DNA of 64,000 nt, from NCBI RefSeq assembly GCF_902168135.1, contig NZ_CABHOL010000045.1, positions 1-64,000 on the forward strand, written 5' to 3'. The translations under genes and the position numbers were made by a program. This document shows, piece after piece, positions 18,932 to 27,970 of this stretch. Source of the DNA: an uncultured Fluviicola sp. Lineage in GTDB: Bacteria > Bacteroidota > Bacteroidia > Flavobacteriales_D > Crocinitomicaceae. Numbering within the stretch: position 1 is the stretch's first letter; every line of letters begins with the position of its first letter. Below the pieces are notes generated by a model. The model was not told where the DNA came from, did not search any database, and saw only the letters and a list, made by a program, of their open reading frames with translations.

Positions 18932-18939
18932 TACATTTG
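18932..18939 (+). promoter_or_regulatory. -7 box TACATTTG for lhgO
   Basis: TAnnTTTG match 18 nt before the chosen ATG at 18958. Its location argues against the in-frame upstream start at 18886. Confidence 0.5.
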
Positions 18940-18957
18940 CAGAAAATTTACACATTC

Positions 18958-20169
18958 ATGGCATACGATGTAGCAATTATCGGAGGTGGAATAGTAGGTG
19001 CAGCGACACTTTACAAAATGCAAAAACGTTACCCGGATTTAGCGATTGTTTTGATTGAGAAAGAAGCAAAGCTTGCGGATCATCAAACAGGAAATAATTC
19101 AGGTGTAATCCACAGTGGATTGTACTACAAACCTGGTTCGTTAAAAGCAAAAAACTGCGTTTCGGGTCGCCATGAATTGGTGGCTTTCGCTAAAGAACAC
19201 CACATTGCACATGATGTATGCGGGAAAGTGGTTGTAGCCGTTGATCAGTCTGAATTGCCTAATATGGAAAAGATTTTCCAGAACGGGTTGGCTAATAATA
19301 CCGAAGGAATTGAAATGATTGATGCAAAACGCGTGAAGGAAATCGAACCTTACGTTGAAAGCATTGGAGGGATTTGGGTTCCTTGTACGGGAATTATTGA
19401 TTTTCGCGGAGCGACCGAAAAAATGGCCGAGATTGCACTTTCGATGCAGCCAAAAAGTGCTATGAAGCTGAGTCATGAAGTAGTAGGGATTGAACGTTCG
19501 GCAGAAAAAACGATCATTGCAACCAATAAAGGCAATATCGAAGCGAAATACCTGATTTTCTGCGGAGGATTGCAGGCTGATCGTCTGGCTAAAAAAGACG
19601 GTGTAAAACTGAAAGAGAAAGTGGTTGGTTTCCGTGGAGATTATTACGAATTAACCGAGGAGGCAAAACACAAGGTGAAAAACCTGATCTACCCGGTTCC
19701 TAATCCGGATTTTCCTTTCCTGGGAGTACATTTTACGCGAATGACGAACGGAGAGATAGAATGCGGCCCGAATGCCGTGTTTACATTCAAGCGTGAAGGT
19801 TATGGCAAGACCGATTTCTCTATGAAAGATACTTTTGACGCATTGACATATAAAGGAACCTGGAAATTATTCTTCAATAATATGAAATTCGGGATTGATG
19901 AATACCGCAGAGCATTTTCCAAACGTTTATTCCTGAAAACACTGCAAAGAATTATTCCTTCGCTTACCATGGAAGATATTCATCCCGGAAGGGCAGGGGT
20001 TAGAGCTTTGCTGTTGGCTGAAGACGGTGATACGCGTGACGATTTCCGTTTCGAGTTTCATGAAAACTCCATCCATGTTTTGAATGCACCATCTCCGGCA
20101 GCTACAGCGTCATTAGCCATCGGCGGACAGATTGTTGATGAAGCTGAGAAGCATTTTGGCTGGAAGTAG
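18958..20169 (+). CDS. lhgO: L-2-hydroxyglutarate oxidase/dehydrogenase LhgO
   Basis: FAD-dependent enzyme of the DAO family that oxidises L-2-hydroxyglutarate to 2-oxoglutarate at the membrane. The Rossmann motif DVAIIGGGIVGAATLYKM starts at residue 3, followed by QTGNNSGVIHSGLYYKPGSLKAKNC, the segment typical of LhgO, and a C-terminal HPGRAGVRALLL. I use the ATG at 18958 (403 residues, starting MAYDVAIIGG), because the upstream frame from 18886 adds a hydrophobic leader and contains the promoter box. It stands alone. Confidence 0.93.
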   Translation: MAYDVAIIGGGIVGAATLYKMQKRYPDLAIVLIEKEAKLADHQTGNNSGVIHSGLYYKPGSLKAKNCVSGRHELVAFAKEHHIAHDVCGKVVVAVDQSELPNMEKIFQNGLANNTEGIEMIDAKRVKEIEPYVESIGGIWVPCTGIIDFRGATEKMAEIALSMQPKSAMKLSHEVVGIERSAEKTIIATNKGNIEAKYLIFCGGLQADRLAKKDGVKLKEKVVGFRGDYYELTEEAKHKVKNLIYPVPNPDFPFLGVHFTRMTNGEIECGPNAVFTFKREGYGKTDFSMKDTFDALTYKGTWKLFFNNMKFGIDEYRRAFSKRLFLKTLQRIIPSLTMEDIHPGRAGVRALLLAEDGDTRDDFRFEFHENSIHVLNAPSPAATASLAIGGQIVDEAEKHFGWK

Positions 20170-20172
20170 GGC

Positions 20173-20463
20173 TTAAGTCAATAGGTTGTAATACAATTGA
20201 AAGTTTTCCTGGTGAAGGGTAATGTGGTATTCGTGAGTGGCATACTCTACATGAATAAGATCGGCTTCTTTTAAAATTTTAATATGAGCGTGAACGGAAG
20301 AGACGCCCATTTTCAGTTCTTTGCACATATCCGTATTTCTAAAAGACTTATTCTCTTTTAACAGGTTAATCATTCTTGATCTTGCAGGATGAGCCATAGC
20401 TCTTCCGAATTGAGACATAAGTACTTCTTCATGCGTGTAATTGTTGTCTTTTGATGCTCCCAT
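20173..20463 (-). CDS. ArsR-type winged-helix transcriptional regulator
   Basis: 96 residues with a helix-turn-helix: RAMAHPARSRMINLLKENKSF, then DMCKELKMGVSSVHAHIKILKEADLI and the wing VEYATHEYHITL. No metal-binding cysteine pair of the ArsR/SmtB type is visible, so it may sense something other than metal or act as a simple repressor. It is convergent with lhgO (3 bp between stops). An inverted repeat (20524-20542) upstream could be its operator. Confidence 0.82.
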   Translation of the reverse strand: MGASKDNNYTHEEVLMSQFGRAMAHPARSRMINLLKENKSFRNTDMCKELKMGVSSVHAHIKILKEADLIHVEYATHEYHITLHQENFQLYYNLLT

Positions 20464-20523
20464 AATCGATTTAAATTGAATGAATAAGCAGAGGCTTTTA
20501 CTTTAAGTTAGATAAAAAGTTCA

Positions 20524-20542
20524 TTTGTTGCAATACAACAAA
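20524..20542. promoter_or_regulatory. Candidate operator, inverted repeat TTTGTTG-N5-CAACAAA
   Basis: Perfect 7-bp arms with a 5-nt spacer, 61 bp upstream of the ArsR-type gene, in a position suited to autoregulation. The site is a guess from symmetry alone. Confidence 0.3.
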
Positions 20543-20551
20543 CTCTAAAAA

Positions 20552-20603
20552 ATTAAAAATCTCAATATTCGGATATTGAAAAATTCGGATATTGGAACAT
20601 CGA
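20552..20603. repeat. Short direct repeats of (A)TTCGGATATTG
   Basis: Near-identical words built on TTCGGATATTGRAA occur in succession, with degenerate copies on either side. Minus-strand translation gives the repetitive peptide seen in a spurious 74-residue ORF (20498-20722). This is one of several low-complexity word clusters in the window's intergenic DNA. Confidence 0.5.
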
Positions 20604-20709
20604 TATATAGCGATGAACCGATGAATCAATTTATGAATTTCATAACATAAGTTTTTAGCCATAATATCCCAGTCACCCAAACTTTTTAGAATAATAATTG
20701 ACGGTTTAC

Positions 20710-20739
20710 TTGCGTAATTCACAAATTATTATATCTTTG
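20710..20739 (+). promoter_or_regulatory. Promoter (TTG, TATCTTTG) with a long leader
   Basis: TTG at 20710-20712 and TATCTTTG at 20732-20739 are spaced by 19 nt. The next start is at 21003, so the 5' leader would be about 255 nt. The leader holds small hairpins such as CTGGT...ACCAG near 20828, but no riboswitch I can name. Confidence 0.6.
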
Positions 20740-21002
20740 TTATAGTTCCTTTGAGAACCCTCTGAAACCATAATAGTTCATTTTGAATGAATTATTTCTA
20801 CAAACCTTTAATATTCGACTAAACTGGTAGAATTATAACCAGCTGTTGCGTTTTGATAAAATGGACTGACTGTTTAGTCTGTAAAGGAGTCTTGAAAATA
20901 GATGACTTTGACTAAAATTACTACTGAGGAGTTATTTAAAACACACATCTATTAATAAACCATTTGTCTGCTAATAGACCAATGACTACTAACTGTTAGA
21001 TT

Positions 21003-21425
21003 ATGAAAAGGGATCTGTTCACATGGGCAAAAAGTATGGCTGTAAGCGTTCTTTTTTGTTCGACAGCGTTTTCACAGGAGGAGCATCCGCTCGTTACTAC
21101 TCCACAATTAAAAATTTCCTACGTGGATGGGCAATGTGACGTTGAATTGGGAAAACAAGCTTATCAATTTGCTTTTTTAAAAATTGAGAACCTGACAAGT
21201 AATCCATTGCATGTCGGATTTAATATCGTCACTCAATTTGCAGAAGGATGTTCCGGATGCAACGGAAGTGATGAAAGCCTCTACTATGTTAGTTTGTCGC
21301 CTAATCAGGTTTATGCTGCTTCCTGCGCATCTGATGACAAAACTAAAGTCTACTTACGTAATCCGAATTTTTCGGGAGCCTGGAATTTCCAGGAATTGCG
21401 AATTGAAAATCTGGTAGTTGAATAA
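21003..21425 (+). CDS. Secreted small protein of unknown function
   Basis: 140 residues with a signal peptide (residues 1-25, ending TAFSQ). The mature part contains several cysteines (GQCDVELG, EGCSGCNGS, AASCASDD) and beta-strand-like segments, suggesting a small disulphide-stabilised exported domain. It lies 61 bp ahead of the giant type B sorting-domain protein and probably shares its promoter, so it may assist that protein at the surface. No family recognised. Confidence 0.65.
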   Translation: MKRDLFTWAKSMAVSVLFCSTAFSQEEHPLVTTPQLKISYVDGQCDVELGKQAYQFAFLKIENLTSNPLHVGFNIVTQFAEGCSGCNGSDESLYYVSLSPNQVYAASCASDDKTKVYLRNPNFSGAWNFQELRIENLVVE

Positions 21426-21486
21426 ATAAGAGCTCTCCTTATAGAATTATTCGACTTAGAAACTTATTAATATTTACTGAACTACT

Positions 21487-24400
21487 ATGAAAGCAACATT
21501 ACTAATAATGTGTTTGCTCGGTGTACTTACCGGGTATGCTCAAACATGTGAAGTCTCTATAGCCGGACCTAATCCATTAACAGTTTGTCCGGGGACTGTC
21601 ATAACTCTAACTGCTACCGGAACTGTAACGCAGTCAAACCAATTCTTTGATTTCAATAACAACGCGCTACCTGCTGGATGGTCAACTTCCGGAACTGCAA
21701 ACTATGGTGTGTTATGCGGGAATTCATTAGACAATACGCCTTATTTCTGGGCTTCAACAGCTGCTGGAACACCACAGATTACGACAGATAATTTTGACGT
21801 GTGTTCGGGAGGTACCTTGGACTTTGAAATGAGATACGCTATTCAGGGGGGAGCTGTTCCATGTGAAGGACCCGATGAGCAGGATGAAGGAGTTTCCATT
21901 CAGTACAGCATCGATGGTGGTGCTACCTGGATAGAATTTGTTTATTTCAGTCCGTGGGGCTTTCAGCTGGGAGCAAATCCCGGAGGAAATGCATCTATCA
22001 ATGGAGCAACCGCTTATACGAACTGGGGACAATTCTCTATTCCTATTCCTGCCGTAGCTGCAACAACGAATACCATGTTCAGATGGATCCAGACCAATTC
22101 GTCAGGAGGATGCTGTGATAACTGGGGGTTGGATAACATTTTTATTAATGCGGGGCCTTGTTTGACAACCAATATCGGCTGGGATATCCCCGGAACTAAC
22201 ACTCCGTCTTCAAATACCATTACAATTCCGATTAACAGTGATACCGTCATTGTAGCTGGATTGTATGACAACAATGGAGTTCTCTTATGTCAGTCGCAGC
22301 CACTTACCGTAAATGTATATACTCCTGTTATTAACGGCGGACCAGACCAGACAATTTGTGAAGGGCAAAATGTAACATTAAACGGAGCGGGAGGTACCAA
22401 TTTTGTTTGGGATAACGGAGTAACCGATGGAGTAGCATTTGCTCCTACAACCACACAAACGTATACTGTCAACGGGATCGATTTGAATGGTTGCCCTGCA
22501 ACAGATCAGGTGATTGTAACAGTGAATCCATCCAACCCATACACATTAACATATCCGAATACGGAATACTGTATGGACGCGGCAGATCCGTCACCAACAC
22601 TTTCTACGCCTTTGGCAGGAACCTATAGTGTGGCACCGGCTACAGTTACCATTAATGCGAATACAGGAGTTCTGGACTTATCTACCAGTACTACAACAAC
22701 TTCACAACTGTATACAATTTCCTTTACGCCGAGCGTACCTTGTTATGCCGTTACCACAACCCAGTTAACAATTCATGCATTACCAACTGTTGATGCAGGT
22801 GCGGATGCTTCTGTTTGTGAAGGCGATCAAATGCCTATGGTTGCAACAGGAAATGCCGTGAACTATTTTTGGGGAGCAAATACACCTAACGGAACTGTTA
22901 TAACGCCACCTCTTGGTTCCACCAGTTACACTGCCACAGGGACAAGCGCAGCCGGATGTACTAATACTGACGTCAGAGTGTTGACTGTAAATCCGATACC
23001 GACAGCTGCTATTTCAGGAGATGCAACAGTTTGTTTGAATGATGCACAGCCAACAGTTACATTCACTGGATCAGGTGCAACAGCGCCGTATACATTTAGT
23101 TATTCATATAATGGTGGTGCACCTGTGCAAGTAGTATCTAATGCGGCCGGAGTTGCTACCATCTCCATTCCAACGAATCCAGCCGGAACTCATCAGTATA
23201 GTTTGATCAGTGTAGAAGATGCGAGTACGACTACTTGTTTGAATCAGCAGGCTGGAGTTGTGAACATTACAGTAAATGATCTTCCTACTGCAGCAATAAC
23301 AGGAGATGCCACAATCTGCCAGTTTTCCAATCAACCCCAGGTCACTTTTACCGGGGGAAATACTGTCGGACCGTACACATTTACTTACACACTGAATGGA
23401 GTACAACAAACCGTAACAACCCCGAACGGTAGTAATGATGCTGTAATAACGGTCCCTACAAATACCGTTGGGAACTTTGTCTATAATTTAGTCAGTGTTC
23501 AGGATGGTTCTTCAACTGCTTGTGTAAACAATCAGGCCGGTACAGTAACGATTAATGTAAATCCTCTTCCGAATGCGAGTATAGCAGGAGATACCAGTTT
23601 ATGTCTGAACGAAAATCAGCCGATTGTGACTTTCCAGGGTACAAATGGAGTTTCGCCGTTCACATTCACTTATTCCATAAACGGTGGTGCACCTCAGACT
23701 TTGGTTTCTATGTCCGGGCAATCAACTATTTCAGTGCCTACGAATGCTCCGGGAGATTTTACCTATGAATTAATATCCGTACAGGAAGGTTCCGTTTCTA
23801 TGTGTACCAATCAGGTGGGGGATGACGTAATGGTCCGTGTATGGGATTTACCGAATGTAACAGCCGGAGCTGATTATCCGATCTGTGACGGAGAAGCAAC
23901 AACTTTGAATGGCCAGGGAGCGGTAACTTATGTGTGGGACAATAACGTAATCAATGGCGTTCCTTTTTATCCCGCAACAACACTCAGCTATACGGTAGAA
24001 GGAACGGATATCAATGGTTGTAAAAATACGGATGTAATCCAGGTAACTGTGGTTCCGATTCCTCAGGTGGATTTCTCTGCAACAGAAATAGCGGGATGTT
24101 CTCCCCTCATCACAACACTTACAAACCTTTCAACCGGGAATTTGACTAATTGCCAGTGGACTTTATCCAACGGGGCGGAATACTTTGGTTGCGGTACGGT
24201 TGATATGGAGCTAAGAAATCCAGGGTGTTATGATGTTACATTGACTGTTTCAACTCCTGAAGGATGTACGAATACAGCTACGAAACCGGCATTTTTATGT
24301 GTGTATCCTAATCCGATTGCTGACTTCAATATGACACCGACAGAACTGGAGACTTCCAATACTTTTGTGAACTTGTTTAATAATTCGTACGGAGCGGTAA

Positions 24401-24849
24401 CTTATTCCTGGGATTTTTCCGATGGAAGTATGGGAAGCACTGCTGAAAATCCGACACATGTTTTCCCGGACGAAGAATCTGCGTATTACGACATTATTCT
24501 AGTTGCCATCAGTAGCGATGGCTGCAGGGATACAACTTTCAAAACAATTCATGTAGGGGAAGATTTGATTTATTATGTTCCGAATGCTTTTTCACCGGAT
24601 GGTGATGAATTCAACAACGTTTTTAAACCAATCTTAACTTCAGGATTTGACGTGAACAGTTATCACCTTTCCATTTTCAATAGATGGGGGGAGCTTATCT
24701 TCGAATCTTTGAATTACGAACAAGGATGGGATGGAACTTACCACGATAAAAAACTGCTGGACGGAACATATATCTGGAAAATTAAGGTTAAGAACTTGTC
24801 GAACGATAACAAAACTGAATTGATAGGACACGTTACCTTACTGAAATAA
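21487..24849 (+). CDS. Giant secreted repeat protein with gliding-motility type B sorting domain
   Basis: 1120 residues with signal peptide MKATLLIMCLLGVLTGYAQ. After an N-terminal lectin-like or MAM-like region (DNFDVCSGGTLDFEMRYAI) come Ig-like modules. Three repeats of about 95 residues begin near residues 508, 602 and 698 (each opening with a GDAT(V/I)C or GDTSLC word) and resemble SprB-type repeats. Two PKD-like segments follow (about 857 and 941, the second with SYSWDFSDGS-type text). The C-terminal NAFSPDGDEFNNVF starts the CHU_C/type B type IX secretion signal (about 1029-1120). It is probably exported by T9SS and held at the surface. Its role could be adhesion. Confidence 0.88.
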   Translation: MKATLLIMCLLGVLTGYAQTCEVSIAGPNPLTVCPGTVITLTATGTVTQSNQFFDFNNNALPAGWSTSGTANYGVLCGNSLDNTPYFWASTAAGTPQITTDNFDVCSGGTLDFEMRYAIQGGAVPCEGPDEQDEGVSIQYSIDGGATWIEFVYFSPWGFQLGANPGGNASINGATAYTNWGQFSIPIPAVAATTNTMFRWIQTNSSGGCCDNWGLDNIFINAGPCLTTNIGWDIPGTNTPSSNTITIPINSDTVIVAGLYDNNGVLLCQSQPLTVNVYTPVINGGPDQTICEGQNVTLNGAGGTNFVWDNGVTDGVAFAPTTTQTYTVNGIDLNGCPATDQVIVTVNPSNPYTLTYPNTEYCMDAADPSPTLSTPLAGTYSVAPATVTINANTGVLDLSTSTTTTSQLYTISFTPSVPCYAVTTTQLTIHALPTVDAGADASVCEGDQMPMVATGNAVNYFWGANTPNGTVITPPLGSTSYTATGTSAAGCTNTDVRVLTVNPIPTAAISGDATVCLNDAQPTVTFTGSGATAPYTFSYSYNGGAPVQVVSNAAGVATISIPTNPAGTHQYSLISVEDASTTTCLNQQAGVVNITVNDLPTAAITGDATICQFSNQPQVTFTGGNTVGPYTFTYTLNGVQQTVTTPNGSNDAVITVPTNTVGNFVYNLVSVQDGSSTACVNNQAGTVTINVNPLPNASIAGDTSLCLNENQPIVTFQGTNGVSPFTFTYSINGGAPQTLVSMSGQSTISVPTNAPGDFTYELISVQEGSVSMCTNQVGDDVMVRVWDLPNVTAGADYPICDGEATTLNGQGAVTYVWDNNVINGVPFYPATTLSYTVEGTDINGCKNTDVIQVTVVPIPQVDFSATEIAGCSPLITTLTNLSTGNLTNCQWTLSNGAEYFGCGTVDMELRNPGCYDVTLTVSTPEGCTNTATKPAFLCVYPNPIADFNMTPTELETSNTFVNLFNNSYGAVTYSWDFSDGSMGSTAENPTHVFPDEESAYYDIILVAISSDGCRDTTFKTIHVGEDLIYYVPNAFSPDGDEFNNVFKPILTSGFDVNSYHLSIFNRWGELIFESLNYEQGWDGTYHDKKLLDGTYIWKIKVKNLSNDNKTELIGHVTLLK

Positions 24850-24880
24850 TAGAGACACCTAAACACTGTTCATAGCGTTG

Positions 24881-24921
24881 AAATCGCCCAGTCCCGTTCT
24901 TACGGGATTGAGGCGATTTTT
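24881..24921 (+). terminator. Intrinsic terminator of the type B protein gene
   Basis: Arms AAATCGCC (24881-24888) and GGCGATTT (24912-24919), with an inner stem CAGTCCCG/CGGGATTG around loop TTCTTA, then a T run. Confidence 0.88.
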
Positions 24922-24967
24922 GTTATATTCAACTTGATGAATGAAAACCAATTCGATTTTTTCAACG

Positions 24968-24975
24968 TATTTTTG
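24968..24975 (+). promoter_or_regulatory. -7 box TATTTTTG for yaaA
   Basis: TAnnTTTG match 19 nt before the ATG at 24995. A second AT-rich element, TATATTC, lies at 24924-24930. Confidence 0.45.
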
Positions 24976-24994
24976 AGCAAATCAAAATCCAATT

Positions 24995-25759
24995 ATGAAA
25001 GTTCTCATTTCTCCTGCAAAGTCAATCAACGAAAATTGTCAATTCCCCAAATTTGATTTCACACAACCTGCATTTTCCAAAGAAGCAAAAGCCCTTGTCG
25101 GAAAGCTGAAAAAAATGAAAGCAAAGGACATCATGGAATTGATGCATGTTTCAAAAGACATTGCCGAGTTAAATGTGAACAGGAATAAATCCTGGTATTT
25201 ATCCCCTGAACCAACGGATGAAGTCAGACCTGCAGTATTTCTGTTTACCGGAGAAGTCTATAAAGGATTAGAAGCAGAATCACTTTCCGAAAAAGAATTG
25301 GAAAAAGCTCAAAAAGACCTTCGGATCTTATCCGGAATGTACGGACTTCTGAAACCAATGGATTTGATTCATCCCTATCGCCTGGAAATGGGAACCAGAT
25401 GGGAGGTCAAAGAGGGAATCTCAAACCTTTACCAGTTTTGGGGAGATAAACTAACCAAATCACTTTTAAAGGAAACCGAAAAAGGAGAAGCGATTATCAA
25501 TCTTGCTTCCAATGAGTACAATAAAGCCATTTTATGGAAGAAAGTCAAAAATCCGGTTGTGACCCCCGTATTTAAAGAATTTAAGAACGGTGAATATAAA
25601 GTGGTTATGATCTTTGCAAAACATGCCCGGGGCGCAATGGCCAGATACATTATCCAGAATGAACTGACTAACCCGGAGGATCTGAAAAGCTATCATGTAG
25701 ATGGTTATTCGTTCGATGAAAAACAGTCTTCCCCTTCCGAATGGGTTTTTGTGAGGTAA
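24995..25759 (+). CDS. yaaA: Peroxide stress protein YaaA
   Basis: 254 residues, the usual length of the YaaA/DUF328 family. N-terminal ISPAKSINEN, then FTGEVYKGLEAESLSE, LRILSGMYGLLKPMDLIHPYRLEMGT, ASNEYNKAI and AKHARGAMARYI are all family signatures. In E. coli the protein limits iron-driven oxidative damage during peroxide stress and binds DNA. It has its own terminator-bounded unit and promoter. Confidence 0.95.
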   Translation: MKVLISPAKSINENCQFPKFDFTQPAFSKEAKALVGKLKKMKAKDIMELMHVSKDIAELNVNRNKSWYLSPEPTDEVRPAVFLFTGEVYKGLEAESLSEKELEKAQKDLRILSGMYGLLKPMDLIHPYRLEMGTRWEVKEGISNLYQFWGDKLTKSLLKETEKGEAIINLASNEYNKAILWKKVKNPVVTPVFKEFKNGEYKVVMIFAKHARGAMARYIIQNELTNPEDLKSYHVDGYSFDEKQSSPSEWVFVR

Positions 25760-25834
25760 TTCTAAGAATCTAATTAAAACGTTTTATTTCGGGCTATTTA
25801 ACTCAGAATTCTTAACAATTCACTTATGAAAACT

Positions 25835-25842
25835 TACCTTTG
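25835..25842 (+). promoter_or_regulatory. -7 box TACCTTTG for the serine dehydratase
   Basis: TAnnTTTG match 54 nt before the ATG at 25897. Confidence 0.45.
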
Positions 25843-25896
25843 CAATAGCAGGTATAGTAATTTCTTTGCTTAACCTTGCTTCAGTAAACTCACCCA

Positions 25897-27321
25897 ATGG
25901 AACAAATTAGTGTTTTTGATATTTTCAAGATCGGAGTAGGTCCCTCAAGTTCGCATACTATGGGCCCCTGGAGAGCAGCACAGCAATTCATCAATTTATA
26001 TAAAACAAATCCCGGGATCAAAGAGATCAAACGAATCCATGTGGATTTATATGGATCTTTAGCCAAAACAGGTAAAGGACACGGGACAGATATTGCTGTT
26101 CTGCTTGGATTAATGGGGGAAGATCCTGTTACAATTGCTGTGAATACCATCGATCCGAAATTTGAACGGATTCATCAAACAAAAACACTTGAAATTTGTG
26201 GGGAACATGTTATTACATTCGACCCTGTGACAGACCTGATTTTCCATTTTGATAAATCACTTCCCGGGCATCCGAACGCTTTGACTTTAACGGTTTTTAT
26301 GATGGATGGCTCGGAGGAATCACACACCTATTATTCTGTAGGCGGCGGATTCGTCGTGAAAGAGGGCGAAGAAGAAACAAAATCAGCTGATTCCGTACAA
26401 TTGCCATTTCCTATTGAAACGGCTGCGGATCTTAAAAGATATTGCGATGAACAAGAGGTTAGTATTTCTGAAATCGTACTGCGAAATGAATCGACCTGGA
26501 GAACACAGGAAGAAACCTTTGCAGGTTGTTTGGAAATATGGGATGTTATGCGCGAATGTGTCTACAGAGGGGTAAATACGGAAGGTACACTGCCCGGAGG
26601 ATTGAACGTGAAAAGACGCGCTTATGAAATGAGCAGACGTTTGTTGAACGGAATCGCCTGTAAAGACTCAAAGGATTTTATTAAGCAAATCCAGTCAACG
26701 AGCAATATTTTCCAAAATACACTAAACTGGGTAAGTTGTTTTGCGCTTTCAGTAAACGAGGAAAATGCTGCTTTCGGAAGAGTTGTTACAGCTCCTACGA
26801 ATGGAGCTTCCGGAGTAATTCCTGCGGTTTTGATGTATTATGTCTGCTTTGCCGGTGGAACGGACGATAAAGATATTATCCGTTTTATGACCGTTGCCGC
26901 TGAGATTGGAAGTATTTTCAAAAAGCGGTCTACAATTTCTGCTGCAATGGGTGGTTGCCAGGCTGAAATCGGTGTTTCTTCGGCTATGGCAGCGGCTGCT
27001 TTAACAGAATGTTTGGGTGGGAATCCGGATCAGGCTATGATGGCTGCTGAAATTGCGATGGAGCATCACCTGGGATTAACTTGTGACCCGATCGGTGGAT
27101 TGGTTCAAATTCCTTGTATTGAACGCAATACCATGGGAGCCATAAAAGCTATTACGGCTTGTCAGCTCGCTTTACAGGGAAATCCGGATACAGCAAAAGT
27201 TTCTTTGGATGGAGTAATCAAAACCATGTGGGAAACCGCTTTGGATATGAATGAGAAATACAAGGAAACGTCTGACGGTGGACTGGCAACAAACATTTCG
27301 GTGAATATTTCGGAGTGCTAA
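25897..27321 (+). CDS. sdaA: Iron-sulphur L-serine ammonia-lyase, single-chain form
   Basis: 474 residues. The enzyme turns L-serine into pyruvate and ammonia with a [4Fe-4S] cluster. The N-terminal beta domain opens with [19 protein letters not shown]. The alpha domain has [17 protein letters not shown] and cysteines in [16 protein letters not shown] and [14 protein letters not shown], which include the cluster ligands. Alpha and beta parts are fused, as in E. coli SdaA. It lies just ahead of the methionine locus, separated from it by 658 bp, and is probably an independent unit. Confidence 0.95.
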   Translation: MEQISVFDIFKIGVGPSSSHTMGPWRAAQQFINLYKTNPGIKEIKRIHVDLYGSLAKTGKGHGTDIAVLLGLMGEDPVTIAVNTIDPKFERIHQTKTLEICGEHVITFDPVTDLIFHFDKSLPGHPNALTLTVFMMDGSEESHTYYSVGGGFVVKEGEEETKSADSVQLPFPIETAADLKRYCDEQEVSISEIVLRNESTWRTQEETFAGCLEIWDVMRECVYRGVNTEGTLPGGLNVKRRAYEMSRRLLNGIACKDSKDFIKQIQSTSNIFQNTLNWVSCFALSVNEENAAFGRVVTAPTNGASGVIPAVLMYYVCFAGGTDDKDIIRFMTVAAEIGSIFKKRSTISAAMGGCQAEIGVSSAMAAAALTECLGGNPDQAMMAAEIAMEHHLGLTCDPIGGLVQIPCIERNTMGAIKAITACQLALQGNPDTAKVSLDGVIKTMWETALDMNEKYKETSDGGLATNISVNISEC

Positions 27322-27690
27322 TTTAGGATTTCAAGGATTAGGAGGGTAAGACGGAATATTACAGAATCATGTGTGTTACTTAGAATTTTGGATATTAGAG
27401 GTTTATAAAAATAAACTTCAATTTTTAGGACTCCAACCACTGTTCGTAATTTAGCGAACACGCGAACACGCGAATTCTAAAATTCTAAAACCATTTCCAA
27501 TACCCATAAACGATAAAATTGATAAGGGCTTCACAGTCTTCTTTCTATCCCGATAGCTCAGGAAGCGATTCTCAATTTTTAATTTTTTCAAAAAGAATTT
27601 GCATTTATCAATTTCTTTTAAGAATCTTTGTGCCGTCGCTGAAGCTATTGCACAAGCGATGTGCCGTAATTCTAAGCGAGAAATACAAAT
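27322..27690. other. Intergenic region with degenerate repeats
   Basis: No coding frame is convincing. It contains a 41-bp dispersed repeat (27438-27478), AT-rich words such as AATTCTAAAATTCTAAAA, a small dyad ATCCCGATAG near 27548, and AATCTTTG at 27623-27630, one mismatch from a -7 box and the best candidate start of the riboswitch transcript. Confidence 0.4.
27438..27478 (+). repeat. 41-bp dispersed repeat, copy 1
   Basis: Begins CACTGTTCGTAATTTAGCG and ends GCGAATTCT. Its reverse complement occurs at 63321-63361 with the same length and about 34 matching positions. Both copies follow a gene stop in intergenic DNA. Confidence 0.65.
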
Positions 27691-27830
27691 AGTTTATACA
27701 GAAGAGGCGAGAGACGGACTTTTTGACCCTCTGGCAACCAACTTTAAGTCACGACTGTAAACGTCGGGATTGGAAAACCGGTGCCAACTTCCGAGTTTGA
27801 TGCAAAGTGTATCGGACGAATATAAATAGT
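27691..27830 (+). ncRNA. SAM-I riboswitch aptamer
   Basis: Conserved core words are present in order: AGAGG (27703-27707) pairing with CCTCT (27728-27732), GGCAACC (27733-27739), and GGTGCCAACTTCC (27780-27792). P4 is CCGA/TCGG (27791-27794, 27812-27815) with inner TTTG/CAAA. P1 can form between TTTATA (27693-27698) and TATAAA (27821-27826). It precedes the methionine operon, the expected client. The switch presumably turns off expression when S-adenosylmethionine is plentiful. No strong terminator lies between it and metX, so control of translation or of the leader ORF is more likely. A covariance-model scan would settle the boundaries. Confidence 0.85.
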
Positions 27831-27835
27831 GTGTT

Positions 27836-27937
27836 ATGAAAAGAGCAAACGTTTACAATTCTAAGTATCATCCGGGCCTTCGGATAAAATCCCTTTATTT
27901 TTCTTTCGATCAAATGTGTTGTTGTTGCTGTTGTTAA
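27836..27937 (+). CDS. 33-codon leader peptide ending in six consecutive cysteines
   Basis: The ATG lies at 27836, six nt beyond the aptamer, and the frame stays open to TAA at 27935-27937. The peptide has a basic N-terminal half (MKRANVYNSKYHPGLRIK), then SLYFSFDQM, then six Cys codons (TGT TGT TGT TGC TGT TGT) and stop. An internal ATG at 27914 would encode only Met-Cys6. Such a run is typical of attenuator peptides that sense charged tRNA, here tRNA-Cys. The stop is 42 nt before metX. A weak hairpin ATCCG-N6-CGGAT (27870-27885) lies inside the ORF. Function is inferred. It could instead be a small metal-binding peptide. Confidence 0.6.
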   Translation: MKRANVYNSKYHPGLRIKSLYFSFDQMCCCCCC

Positions 27938-27970
27938 TTCCTCAGTCAATTCTAGTTTTTATTTACAACA
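27929..27970 (+). promoter_or_regulatory. Possible pairing of the Cys-codon run with the metX start region
   Basis: TGTTGT within the last Cys codons (27929-27934) is complementary to ACAACA (27965-27970), and flanking AA/TT can extend it past one bulge. The second partner lies 9 nt before the metX ATG. A ribosome on the Cys codons would prevent this pairing. The stem is short, so this is a proposal, not a demonstrated element. Confidence 0.3.

Noticed and set aside
20498-20722. 74-codon minus-strand ORF
   Set aside because: Its peptide repeats the translated (A)TTCGGATATTG words and it has no credible start context; it is an artefact of repeat DNA upstream of a promoter.
27749-27949. 66-codon minus-strand ORF over the methionine leader
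   Set aside because: It is antisense to the riboswitch and Cys-rich leader ORF, and its Thr-rich segment is the complement of the Cys codons.
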